DNA of 64,000 nt from Atopsyche davidsoni (Eukaryota; Arthropoda; Insecta; Trichoptera; Hydrobiosidae): positions 583,501 through 647,500 of the forward strand of contig JAILWY010000010.1 of the NCBI GenBank assembly GCA_022113835.1, given 5' to 3'. Shown here in pieces: positions 23,073 through 34,577 of this stretch. How positions within the stretch are numbered: the first letter of the stretch is position 1; each line of letters begins with the position of its first letter. Under the pieces are notes generated by a model. That model was not told the origin of the DNA. It made no database searches and saw nothing but the letters and a program-made list of their open reading frames with translations. Both the position numbers and the translations under genes were made by a program.

Positions 23073-24036
23073 TATATTATGCACCTTACACAAGGTTTAA
23101 AGCATGATTAAATCATAACCATGCCTCGCTTGAAGTACACCAGTAAAACAGAATGATACAATTTGATGAACATTATAAGAATGTATAATTAATTCTAAAA
23201 TTACAGATTTAGACAAACATCAATATATTAAGAAAAGATACTCTTACTACAGATAACTACCATAGGTATACTTACTATGGAAATTTCTAAGTATTTTACA
23301 TTTTTCCAAAATATCTAAGTTTTTTCACCCTTTGAATTCCTTACATAGAAATAAAAATTAACAGTACATTATTATACAAAAGTGCAAATATGAGCATCTG
23401 CTTATAACTAACAAAATAAGAATCGGCTACACTAAGAAACTATTTTGTTGACCTTAGTGCCAGATTTATTTTAGTACAATTTAATGAAACCAAATAGTGT
23501 ATCACCGTAACTTCCTTTTGGAAGTATATTCTTCAATAATATTACAATTCTTAATAGATATTTAAATTGTTATTATCATCTTAAACAAATACTACTTTCA
23601 TATTATATTAGAGAAAAAATATATTACTAATTTTTAAAAACACCCACAAATCCTAAATGCAATTTAATAATCTGGAATGAGATTAGAAAGAATTTAATGT
23701 CTCAAAATGCTAAGGCTAGCAACACTAGAGACTCCTTAAGAAAAATATATGTTGTCTCATCAGAAAGTATCTTAATACAGTGAGTCCCGTGGGAAACAGC
23801 ACGTAGGCTAATGGTTTATATTATATACAGTAGTCATTTATCGTATAACGAGTCATTCAGTCACTTTAATTTTACAAATTACACCTGCAATATGTTTAAA
23901 TCATATCAAGTAATGACACAGCATTGGGACTGGGTGAAATCTCCAATATGTTAAGACCGTTTGATGTTTATGAAAGTGTATTTAATAAAATAGCATCAGT
24001 TAAAAACAAGTACATTAGTTAGCTATTCATAGTTTG

Positions 24037-24042
24037 TTTATT
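24037..24042 (-). terminator. Candidate poly-A signal for nucleobindin
   Basis: AATAAA on the minus strand, about 150 bp downstream of the nucleobindin stop codon. Upstream signals between it and the stop were not seen. Confidence 0.45.
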
Positions 24043-24194
24043 TGACATTATTTTGTAGTAGATAAAGGTAAAGGATTGAGAGTTTAAGGTTTTTTTACAG
24101 AAGGATCACTTTGCTGTTTTTGTTGAAAAAGCCGAAATGATGGGTTTGGATGTAAAATATATCCAAGTATATCTAAGAGGTTTTTGAGAAAGTT

Positions 24195-27100
24195 CTATGT
24201 TGTCTTTGGAGGCTGTCCAGGTTGGCCATGTGGATTTTGAGCTGACTGAACCATTGCTGGTTGAACATTAGGTTGAACAGATGCAGGCTGGTGTTGAGCA
24301 GGTGCCTGTTGTTGAGCAGGTGCCTGTTGATGAGCAGGTGCCTGTTGTTGAGCAGGTGCCTGTTGTTGAGCAGGTGCCTGTTGTTGAGCAGGTGCCTGTT
24401 GTTGAACATGTGCCTGCTGTTGATGTTGAGCAGGTGCCTGTTGTTGAACATGTGCCTGCTGTTGATGTTGAGCTGGTGCCTGTTGCTGATGTTGAACAGG
24501 GGCTTGTTGTTGATGCTGTGCTGGTACCTGTTGTTGAATAGGTGCCTGTTGTTGATGCTGAGCTGCCGGTTGCTGGTGATGTTGAATAGGGGGTTGTTGC
24601 TGATTTTGAATAGGTGGTTGTTGCTGATATTGAGCAGGTGCTTGTTGTTGGTGTTGTACAGGTAATTGCATGTGTTGAACTGGCATCTGTTGATATTGAG
24701 GTGGTCCTTGCTGAACGTGAACAGCTGGTGGTTGATTATGGCCCTGTGGAGATGGAGGTTGAACATGTCCTTGTGGCAGTGGCTGAGCATATCCCTGAGA
24801 TTGAGGGATGGCATTAGGGTGGTGGCCTTGTTGATCGTTGTACTGCGGAGGATACTGCTGGGGCGGGTAGCCAGGATGAGGAGCATTGTTCGGCTGGAAA
24901 CAAACCATATGTTTACATTTCAAAATTAAATATAAAAATGCTATCAAATGAAAAACTTAATGAATATACTTTCTATAAAAAAAAAATCAAAAACCTACAT
25001 ATTGACTAGGGTAGTATTCCTGGTTATAATGCGGTTGTGGAGGTAGCTGAAAATATAAAAATCATGTTATAAAATAAACCAAAATAGCAAACAAACAATT
25101 TCAATATAAAGAAAAAAAATTACTGCTGCTAATAAGGTGAAAACTACTAATGAAAGAATTGCTGACTATCAAACTATTGCTACTAAAATAATAACTACCA
25201 TAATGACTATTTCTATTTAATCAGTTAAATAGGTACACTTGACCAATCTGAATATGTGACAACACTATGAAGAGGGCGTGAAATACTAGGCAACCAAAAA
25301 TATGAAACAATAGGCAACCATTTTATTGATATACCTTTTCAACAATGGTCTGAAATATATTTGAAGATATTCATGAGAGTGTTGTAATCTTTGTCTACAG
25401 ATTACTCCTATTTCAATAGTTATGATAAACGAAACCATGGATTGAACAAAATCCATCACTAATTAAATCCAAAAGATAAAAATTTGTGTCTTTATACAGA
25501 TATAATTTATAATATGTAAAGTATAATTAATTTTATACACTTACAAGTCCTTGCTGAACAAGCCTTTGCACCTCTTCAAGTCTCCTTCGTTCAAACTCGT
25601 GATACTCTTCTGGGGAGTACACTTGTTGTTCATCCAGACCCTTCCATCCCTGGTCTTTCTCAAACTCAGATCTGCGAGTTTGCATGAGAAACTCTGAGTA
25701 GCTTATCAAACCATCTCCATCAGTGTCAGACTCCCGGAATACGTGCTCGCGCATGCGCTCCATCTCTTCCTGTCGCTCACGCATATCGTCTTCCGGAGCT
25801 CCACTCTGGTACATCTTGTCCAATTCTTTAATGAATAAGGACTTTACTTCAGTTTGATCCCACACGCCGTTGCCGTCCACATCTGGAAAAGTGACAAAAA
25901 TAATTATTAATACAGAAAGCATAAGTATCCATAAAGAAGTTTTTACATGAAATAGAAGTCATCAGATTAGATAGAACCAGAGAAATTGATACAGAGCCAT
26001 CAGTGGAGTCATTGGTGGATCTAACACAGCCGGCATCTCTGCGGTTGAATACAAATCAAGCAAAGAGCAGGGTTGGATTTAAATTTAATATTTAAAATAC
26101 ACTATTTATGAATTTACATATTGTATTAGATATAACTGATAGTGTTAAAACACTATCAGTTATATCTAATACAATACTAAAGTATTTAATTTGACAAAAT
26201 AATATAACAAATTTCAAAAAATGTTTCGACCTTCTTAAGTTACATATTATCAAGAGCTTTGTTGTATTGAAAACCTGACTGAAGTCAGGCTCATCGTGAG
26301 ATTTAGATACCTCTAGACGAGTGGAGTCCAGAAACTTGCGATCCTAAGGATGTTATTTCACACACTAGTCTGCTTTATGCAAGAATATGCATAGAAAAAT
26401 CACTAAGTATTTTATTTTAAATATTAAGCACTATATTATACTTTGCTTGATTGTGGAATGATGTATTTAGTACTCTGAGATATTTACCATGAAGCATAAA
26501 GAAAGCTCGAGGGTCGAAATCCTGAGGTTCCATGTGGTCCTGCTCTTTCCAGACCTCCTGGAGTTGATCGCGACTTCCTGGGTGGTGTAACTTGCGGTGT
26601 ATGCAAGGAAAGAAGATATAATTTACACAACTGCGACTTACCATGGAGCATGAAAAATATCTTAGGGTCAAACTCCTGGTCTTGCAAGTGATCTTGCTTC
26701 TCCCACACTTCCTCTAATTGCTGCCGGCTGCCAGGATGGTGGAGCTGTGATCAGTTAGTCAGTCAGTCAGTCAGTCGGTTGGTCACTCAACCCATTGGTC
26801 AAACAGCCACAACAATAATGAGATGCATCTTTTATTTAACAGACTGATGCAAATTTTCCTAATTTTTATAAATAATTGAGGTCGGTGATTAATGCAAAGA
26901 CGTAAGTTTAGTTAAATCAATGAAAATTGACAGACTGTGCCGACTGGGATAGCTATACCACATTGAGATTGAGAGCTGGCAGAGGGCATGGACAGTAACT
27001 CTGAATGGCATTGGAGTATGGGGAGACAGGAGATTTGATGGCTGAATGGTGTTACAGACTCCTGTGCTCGAGCGAGATGAAGTAGAGGTTAAAAGCACTG

Positions 27101-28744
27101 CGTTGTAGACCAAAAATGAAAATTATATTTTCAAGCGTACTAGTTGGTTGCTTCCTACAGAATTAAATTTTAGATAGCAAGTCAAGCTCTTGAGCATATA
27201 TGGCTGCGAGCAATCATAAAAAAATAAACCTTACAGGTTCATGCTTCTTATGCTGCTCTTCCTGTTTGTGTAGTTTATCCTCAAGTTCTTTTCGGTGGGT
27301 ATCATCAAGAGTTTGCAGCCTCTGCTGCTTTTCAAACTCCTTCTGCATTTCATAATTCTGAAACAAAGTATCAATTAAATGTTATTCTGAACTTAAGTAT
27401 ATTAACCAGTGGCAATTAAGTGCTTAGCTATAATATCACACACCTGAAAAGCATTTACAAGATTCAAAGACTGGCGCTGTTAAACAAGTGCAGTTCAGGG
27501 ACTTGCAATTCCCAAGGCATGTTAACCTTTTGCACAATTGTAATACTCATACGACTTCCACACGTCAACTCTAACCAGCCAGATGATTACATTTATCAGT
27601 ACAGTGAATCTAGTTAATAAAGCAGCTTATTTATTACAGCTACTTGACAATTGTCAATTGAACAGTAAGTCTAGTAATTTCATTAAAAAATAATCTTACC
27701 TTAAAATCATCCCTTCTTTGCTTATCAGCTTCAGTTAGGTCCGCGGTGGTTTTATGAATAAGTTTTTTCAGATCTTCAATTTCAAAGGTATGTGGATTGT
27801 TGTGGTCTACATGCTCCACTTGACTGTTGATCTTGGCATGCACGGTGTCAATGTCGTTGGTCAACTCAAATTGCTTAGTGGCGAGGTGGCGGAGGCGCTC
27901 CAGCTCGGCACGCTTGATCTCATCCAGCTTGGTGCGGACGTTGTGATTCACATAGTCCAGCTCGTGGGCTATTTTTCCAGACTGAAATCATTTGTGTTAT
28001 GAAAGTAAAACTGGCTTCCACAGGATTAAACTGGAGTCAACGAGTGCCTACTTCAAGTTTACTACAGAGAATATTTGCATAATTTCAGACGAGTGAAAAT
28101 CTGATTTAAGATTAATAATCTTATTAATAATTTATATTAATATCATCTCTGGCATAAATTTCCAAAACCAACTTTACTGGGTCTGAACATGATTTCTAGA
28201 AATAACAGATAATTCTTTTTAATGCACCAACCCTTATGTCTATTTCTTCCGCTTTGTCTAATTTAGCCCTGAATTCAGGATCACTCTCCAAAGCCTGCAC
28301 CACTTCTTTTAGGTAGCGATGATACTCCATGTAGTCCTCCTGTCATGTGAAACAATCCCACATTAACAATTAAAACATCACTGATAAATTATATAATCTT
28401 TATATTATATAAACTTTTACTTTAGGTCAAAAATGAGATTCTTCTAATTTCAATAATATTTTGATTATACTAATCTCTCCGTAAAACTCTTATATAAAAA
28501 AAACTATATAATAAAAATGGTAGATACAAAAAACTTTCTACATACAAAAAAAGGAAAAATCAGTATTATATTTAAAATAAACGCTTGCATCCGAGCGGCC
28601 AATATGTTTTTTCATCCGAACTCTTACCAGATCATCTTTGATTTCGCTGTCTTCTTCTTTAGCCGGTTTCTTTGTTGTGACTGGCGGTGCAGTGATGATG
28701 TGTGCAAAGCACGCTATCATGCCCAGGAGTAGCACACACTTCAT
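24195..28744 (-). CDS. NUCB1: Nucleobindin (NUCB1/NUCB2 family), EF-hand Ca2+ and DNA-binding Golgi/secretory protein
   Basis: Coding exons in transcript order: 28628-28744, 28232-28339, 27700-27981, 27235-27357, then either 26642-26744 or 26488-26590, then 25545-25882, 24999-25046 and 24195-24893. Phases agree throughout and give 605 aa. Residues 1-19 are a signal peptide (CVLLLGMIACFAHIITA). A basic/coiled-coil region follows, with the family motif NHNVRTKLDEIKRAEL (compare vertebrate HHVRTKLDELKR). Two EF-hand loops are DVDGNGVWDQTE (245-256) and DTDGDGLISYSE (297-308), separated by the acidic EDDMRERQEEMERMREHV typical of nucleobindins. The C-terminus, about 230 aa, is a Gln/Pro/Ala/His-rich repeat not found in vertebrates. 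The family binds calcium in the Golgi and modulates G-alpha proteins; that role here is inferred. Confidence 0.93.
24298..24660 (-). repeat. 18-bp coding repeat (AQQQAP) in nucleobindin last exon
   Basis: The unit, in plus orientation GGTGCCTGTTGTTGAGCA, encodes Ala-Gln-Gln-Gln-Ala-Pro on the minus strand. About six near-perfect units (24,298-24,410) give way to diverged units with His or Pro. Because the period is a multiple of three, all frames stay open, which explains long antisense frames here. Confidence 0.85.
26119..26176. repeat. Perfect 28-bp inverted repeat with 2-nt loop
   Basis: Arm 1 (26119-26146) begins TATTGTATTAGATATAAC and ends GATAGTGTT. Arm 2 (26149-26176) is its exact complement, and the spacer is AA. 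It lies in the nucleobindin intron between the alternative exon 26488-26590 and the EF-hand exon. The arms are unrelated to those at 2,317. Confidence 0.92.
26488..26590 (-). CDS. NUCB1: Nucleobindin alternative exon 5b
   Basis: 103 nt, acceptor CCGCAAG and donor GTAAAT, same entry and exit phases as exon 5a. It encodes LHHPGSRDQLQEVWKEQD then HMEPQDFDPRAFFMLH. It is identical to 5a at 24 of 34 residues and covers the segment leading into and including the entering helix of EF-hand 1. Using both copies would shift the frame (206 nt), so the two should be mutually exclusive. Confidence 0.85.
26642..26744 (-). CDS. NUCB1: Nucleobindin alternative exon 5a
   Basis: 103 nt, acceptor GATCACAG and donor GTAAGT. 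Encodes LHHPGSRQQLEEVWEKQD then HLQDQEFDPKIFFMLH. Vertebrate NUCB has one equivalent exon here (PGSQAQLKEVWEE...FFILHD). Only 51 nt separate its donor from the acceptor of exon 5b, too tight for easy 5a-to-5b splicing. Confidence 0.88.
26750..26790 (-). promoter_or_regulatory. GACT microsatellite forming a branch-point array before exon 5a
   Basis: On the transcribed strand the bases before exon 5a read as about five GACT units, then CTAACTGATCACAG. Each CTGAC or CTAAC fits the branch-point consensus CTRAY. A polypyrimidine tract is nearly absent. The tract thus lies in the functional part of the acceptor. A splicing effect is inferred. Confidence 0.5.
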
Positions 28745-28751
28745 GGCTTAC

Positions 28752-31700
28752 CTGCAATTAATACACTTTCTATTAAACTTCAGAATTTACTTCTTAGATT
28801 TGGATAAATTGCACGTCATATTTTGATATATTTCGACTTGATTAACGACTAAAAAAGGGCATCCTCAAAATTGAGTCAAAACAGTTTTTTTGGATGCAAC
28901 TTTATGCATTATTTATTCCTCACAGTACAAAGTCTTGCTCAGAGAGAACCGCACAGAGCTAATCTACATCTTATCAGGTTTTATGTTAAGTAAGCTGTCT
29001 AGTGAAACCAATTCTGATAATGTAAATTATTGAAATAGTAGAAAATAAAATTGTATGAGTACATAAATAAAGTTTATATTGACTTGAGGTTTCACTTGAA
29101 TTTCTCCATATTTAATAATAAAATTGAGCCATAGAGATTAAAATAAATTCTAAAGGTTTACAATAAGTTTCTATTAACAAATGAATAGATTATGTAAATA
29201 AGATATGAAATACGTAAATAATAAGTGAATACAAGTCTAAAATGGCAGCTGTTAGTAGTTGGCATTGCAAAGCCCTTATCAATATAAAAGTTGTTTTTGT
29301 TCAACACAGATTTGCACATTCATGGCGCGGTTTGTGTAAATTTTTTTTGAAGTAAATATTTACAAAAAAATTATAATAAAAAATGTATTTGAAAATAAAA
29401 TGTGAATATATTAGAGAATAAGCAACATATTTGTATAAGGATCTAACCGGTGCTACAGAAGGCAATTAAATCACACTTCCACAATATATCTCTAAAAAAT
29501 ATTAATTTTACTATTTTAAAATACAAATCTCTAATGTTTAAATAATTTCCAATAAAAATATGTTTTAAGACTACGAAGTGATGCATATCTTAAAAATATT
29601 TGATTTAAAAAATAAATATTTTCACCGTTATTCTGACATACGAGATCTTTAAAAATATAAGCCAAATTGAAAATAATGAAATCCACTTACATACAATAAG
29701 TATTTAATATAGACATTCACAAATACGATATACACATGGAAAGTAAGATCCGCATTCCCAATACTAAATAAGGAATAAATTAATTACAATAATATGAAAA
29801 TCAGAAAGACAAATAATTTGATAAAATAATTAAAAGCTATTTTATAAGTATTAAATATTTTTGACAGAAAGTTCTTGGTGGACTTCCATTTATAATATTT
29901 ATAAACTACATTATATTACCAATGATTATTACTGAATAAATTCACATTTTCACCCATTTATACCCATAATGCATAGAACATTCAGGTAATAGATTTACAC
30001 ATGAATGATTACACATGACATAATCCATCATAATTTTTTTACGATATTGGTGGGATTCAAACCCACATATTTAGGGCTGACGTGGTCTGGTACTCTTTGC
30101 CAATCAAGCTACGAAATAGCTCTAACTGAGCGACAATTTGTTTTATGAAAATACAGAACTGATGTACCTAGATTGCTAAATAAATATTTGATGACTCGCA
30201 AGAATTCTCATTCAGTTACTGCGGCACTGAAGCTTAATTGGCATAGAGCACCAGTTGCAATAGCTGTGCAGGTGTGAATTGATTAAATATTGCATAAAAT
30301 ATATTAAAGTTCATCACACAGTTAATTTTATTCGCCAGCTAAATGAAAATTTAAAACAGCAAATTTTTAATATAAATGTCTTCAAATTTTAGTAAAAAAA
30401 AGCAAACCTAAATTGGTGTTTATGAATGTGAGCACATATAAAGCAATCAAATCCGACGCCAGACAATGTATTTGTTTATCCTTCTGAACTTCACCAATAA
30501 AAAAAATAGGGCTGTGAATATGTCTTTAATATTCTTAACATCAATATGTAAGGGTCATTTGACAAGTACAGACAGTTTAATGCAACGGCACCACAATTTG
30601 ATTAGCTACGACAATTGCCAGTCATGACTAACTCAATTAGAATTTAAACTGGTAGCTTCCCTTCTATTCATCTTATCTAAATGTTTGAAGTGAATATTGC
30701 AGGCGTCACAAAGAAGTAAACTACTTATCAAATAAATAAGGAGTTGGATAGAGTTTATGAGAACTTTGCAATGTTAAAAATTATGGATGAATTTAAACAT
30801 GGCCATACAGGCACTCTGAATGGCTGATTGAGGCAGCAAAGTGGATGAAGACTTGATTGTCAATAAAACAAAATACAAAAGAACATATGAATACGATATC
30901 ATTCCATGGGAAATGTTCATGGGTTGTTTTTTTTGTGTAAATTTGTAATGGTGAATGAAAACCTGAATCAAACACTATGCTCCAGAATCAAAAGAATAGT
31001 TAAAACAGCGGATTGATTTGTTGAAAGCGTATTAAAGAGGACAATAAACATTTTGTTGGTTGAAAAGGTGATTTTCTACATCGTGATTCTTAAAATTACC
31101 TAAGTTAAAGAAGAAAAAAAAAAATGAGGAAGACAATTACAGAACATTCTTTGACTTCACAAAGAAATGGCTGAAGAAAACAGTCAAAATTACAACTTTC
31201 ACAGAATACTCATATCACAACACTACACTATTTCCCAAATCAACAGTGGCACATGTAAAAAATCAGTTATGCTCCATATTTTAGCTATGCAAACATATTT
31301 GTTCCTAAACATGAAAACTTGGTGCAGTCAGTAGAAGCCCGAGTCAGTTGGCAATGTATATTATTTAGAAAAAGTTATTATATAGACACAGGTGTACGTC
31401 CCATCAATACAGATAATTTAAAGAAATAAAAACATAATTTCATAAAAAAACACTCTTTAACTGACTATTTACACATTGGATTTTACCAGACTTATCAAAC
31501 AATCAATCCTAGTATTTAAAGAATATCTATAATTAGGTACAACCGCAAGCGCAAAATAATACAAACTGAAAATAACTATATTTATTTTGGATTACCAAAA
31601 AATTTTTTTTTAAAGAAATATGGACAAATAAAAAATCTACTGTTTACTAAGCAAATCACGAATGAATGATTACGCATCGACTTGATATATCGGATTGTTT

Positions 31701-31782
31701 TCGCATTGAAATACCGCACGTGAGATGAATAGCAACAGGGTACACTGAAACTACGCGTGTTAGTCGAGTTCTTGATACTTAC
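28752..31782 (-). other. Large 5' intron of nucleobindin
   Basis: The minus strand runs from a GTAAGT donor at 31,782 to the acceptor AATTGCAG at 28,752, seven bases before the start ATG. The intron is AT-rich. A tRNA-derived fragment lies at 30,037-30,125; otherwise no gene is seen. Confidence 0.45.
30037..30125 (-). repeat. tRNA-like / tRNA-derived SINE fragment
   Basis: Minus strand: A box TAGCTTGATTGG, B box GGTTTGAATCC, and a perfect T-arm stem GTGGG/CCCAC. The acceptor stem pairs poorly and the anticodon arm is not convincing, so a functional tRNA is unlikely. A pseudogene or SINE head is the better call. Confidence 0.55.
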
Positions 31783-32300
31783 CTCGGATTCAAGTCGGTC
31801 GGAAGGAGCCAGCGGCTGACCACCTGTGGACAGCAATTTCACAACGTTTCATAAGATTACAAAAACCGAGCAAATGCAAGGATTTTCAGCATTTATTATA
31901 AATTCTTTCGTTTTTTACTACGCTACTTCGGGAAGCTTGATATTTAAATACCGGATGTATGTATTTCTATTGATTCATTAAATAACATTGTATGCTCTTA
32001 AAGCCTTGAATCCGTGAAACAGATGATGAATTTAATCAGAACTGTGGAGTACGAGTAAAAGACGTTCGAAACGCACTGAGAAAATTGAGTAGTATTCAGA
32101 GAAATCGGACAGAGATTTATGGACGCAAATAATGATTAATTTACCTGCGATATTAGAAAACGAAGCTACTATGTCGGGAAGCGCAGCGCGCATATGTTGT
32201 GGCGAGCAGACTGACGTGTCGGGCGCGGTGTTGCCAGCGCGAGCTACTCCCAGCCAAGGCTCCCTTTCGATTTCAATTAGATTCTTGCGCGAACAAGTCT
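31783..32300 (-). promoter_or_regulatory. NUCB1: Probable nucleobindin promoter and 5' UTR exons
   Basis: Two non-coding exons fit. U1 ends at 32,145 with ATCGCAG/GTAAAT, inside a CpG-rich patch (32,160-32,290). U2 is 31,783-31,823, between acceptor TCCACAG and donor GAG/GTAAGT. Both point to the minus-strand acceptor just upstream of the nucleobindin ATG. U1 contains an upstream ATG. The linkage is inferred from splice sites only. Confidence 0.45.
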
Positions 32301-32309
32301 GACCTATCA

Positions 32310-33898
32310 AATTATTGGATGTGAAGATTTCCTTTTTATATATTCTACGAACGACTTGATTTTTAATCCACTTTTATTTTTGAAACACATCAAAACTGTG
32401 AATGAATAATTTTGATAAAAAAAATTAATAACTCAAAAATGTTGCTGTCTTATAAGACAAAATCTGATTGGTCAATGTCGATAATTTAACCAAGATGTAA
32501 TTTTAACTTGTTTTGTAATGTAAGGTTACAAATATTCTTAAAATGTCAGACTCAATCTGTTTGAAAAGTAAATGCAAATCAACTACTGGTTCCAAGCTTT
32601 ATGGAGTAATGTCAACTCACAAGAACAAGGCATGCAATCAATATTCCAACTGACCATCCCGCTTCGAAAAAAAACTTCCAAACCTTACAAATACTGTATT
32701 GACTCTTATTTATAAGTTGTCTGAAAATTCAAAAGTTATCGTTCGTATATTAGCAATATAAAGATGTGGAGCTTAATTTACCAAACGTTGAACTCATGGA
32801 ACTAAGATAATAATATAATTATAAAATATTATTAAAAATATTTTTTTTTTAAAAAACAGGTTTATTAATTTTGGATTCTAGGCCTAAACACACTCTAAAA
32901 TATTTTTAATGCATTGTAAATAAACCTAAGAACTGATTTTTTCTCATGGACATCAGAGCAAATTAATACTGTTTTCCTTATGTCTTGCTTGGCACAATGC
33001 TTCGCCTGAATATTGTCATTTACTCATTATCTTCGAAAAGGATGCTTATTGTGGAATTAACCGTCCCCTAGGAATCAGTGTTTATTCATCATGTGTCTCA
33101 TAAATGATCTCAATTTATTGAGAAGGCTGAATACCTCATTCCTTAAGATAGAATCAAAACCAATTGCGACCTACCATAAGATAGAAAAAAACATGGTGAG
33201 GATTACAATTGTGTAGAAGGATTCTTCAAATACATTATGAGGATTTCAAGCCTCTGGGCTTTGTCGCCGATTTTTGAATCTCAAAATGGCCCTTAAATGG
33301 GTCAGAGATTTCCATAATTTTTCGTAGATCTGAGGAATTTGAGATTATAATAGTGTATATCTTTTCCATAAAAATCATTTATCTGATTTTTTCACGTTTT
33401 TATTTTTATTTTGAATTAATTTAAAAATGCCAATCAGATAAGTTGGTGAAACTTGTCTTAATAATGTTGAATAAAAATGTGGAAAAAATCACAAAAATAA
33501 TTTTTGAATAGGATTTCTACCAAGTATTTTCGGTCAAAAATATTGAATAAACAAAATTTAATCTTTGAAAATCGTTTTTCAATATATTTTCAAACAATAT
33601 TAAGTCAATACAAGCCAAAATAGAGAAAAACAATTATTTTGAAACTGAGAACCAATCGATTCACTATAAGCTGAACTCTAATTAACGGCGACAGCCCATA
33701 TACTGTGTATCTGTGATTATTCTCGGCTCAGGAAATTAGGAGAGAAAGATCGCTGGGATCTGGTAAAGTGTATTGTTGGATGTCTGAATAAAAAAAAACA
33801 ATAATAAATGTACTTGATTTGTGTCACATATATATTAATTAAAAATATTTGATATAATTCATTATGGTTTTTAAAAACTACAGTTCAAATAAAATATT
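32310..33898. other. Spacer between nucleobindin and bHLH gene
   Basis: AT-rich; a diverged piece of the hammerhead-associated repeat lies near 33,478-33,550 (GTGGAAAAAATCAC, CTACCAAGTATTTT, GTCAAAAATATTGAAT). No exon is supported. Confidence 0.4.
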
Positions 33899-34577
33899 TC
33901 AGTGAAACAATTTTTTTTCTTGTCTATAAAAATTGTCACATTTTGTTGACCGGTTTAACCATTTTGGTTTACATCCATAGTCCATAGCTAAGAAGTTGGC
34001 GGTTGTCTGGCTAAGACCGTAACTCAGCATATCAACAAAACATTCTATGGAAATTGGTTGCTTCTGTAACAGAATGATACTCAAAGTCGCAATATAATTT
34101 CGAGCAAGTCTGATTGTTTCAATTTTTGATAGTTTTTGTGTTTCTTCATAATACTTTTGATTGTTTCGTGTGTAATAAAGAGGAATACACCTAAAAAAAT
34201 ATTAAACTACATTTCATTAACAAAAGAGAGGATAATTAATTTGAAGTCTTGGTATAAATATTGATAGAATCTAACATTACTTTTAAAATTTATATTTACT
34301 CAGTAAATCATAAGATTTTTTTGTACAATATTCATTCAACTAGACATCAGCTTATTTAACTTATCAGTCGATGTAAATGGAAAACTGATTGGAAAAAACT
34401 TAGTATAATATATTGTAAGTATACGTACATTCTTAGTTTGTCAAGAGCAGCATTGAGACAATGCATTCTATTTCGCTCCCTTGCATTTGCCTTATTTCTT
34501 CGCAAAACTCTTTTATTAACACGATTTTTAGTAGAGAAGTTATTTTTCTTGTTAGTTTGGTGCTCTATCGATTCCAT
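33899..34577 (-). CDS. NeuroD-family bHLH transcription factor
   Basis: Exon 1 is 34429-34577 and exon 2 is 33899-34190, joined through donor AT/GTACGT and acceptor TTTTTTAG/G; the product is 146 aa. The basic region and helix 1 read RRNKANARERNRMHCLNAAL. Helix 2 reads KLSKIETIRLARNYIATLS, nearly identical to NeuroD (KLSKIETLRLAKNYIWALS). The following ISIECFVDMLSYGLSQTTAN matches the neuronal-bHLH domain C-terminal to HLH in NeuroD. These motifs favour NeuroD over neurogenin/Tap or Atonal. Oddly, the loop between helices is about nine residues longer than in vertebrate NeuroD, and the protein is short (vertebrate NeuroD1 about 356 aa). Additional 5' exons are possible. It would heterodimerise with Daughterless/E proteins at E-boxes. 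Confidence 0.82.

Noticed and set aside
24261..24929. Long plus-strand frames rich in Leu/Cys/Arg or Val/Glu
   Set aside because: They are antisense shadows of the 18-bp coding repeat in nucleobindin, open only because the period is a multiple of three.
30037..30125. Functional tRNA gene
   Set aside because: A and B boxes and the T-arm are present, but the acceptor stem pairs poorly and no anticodon arm is convincing.
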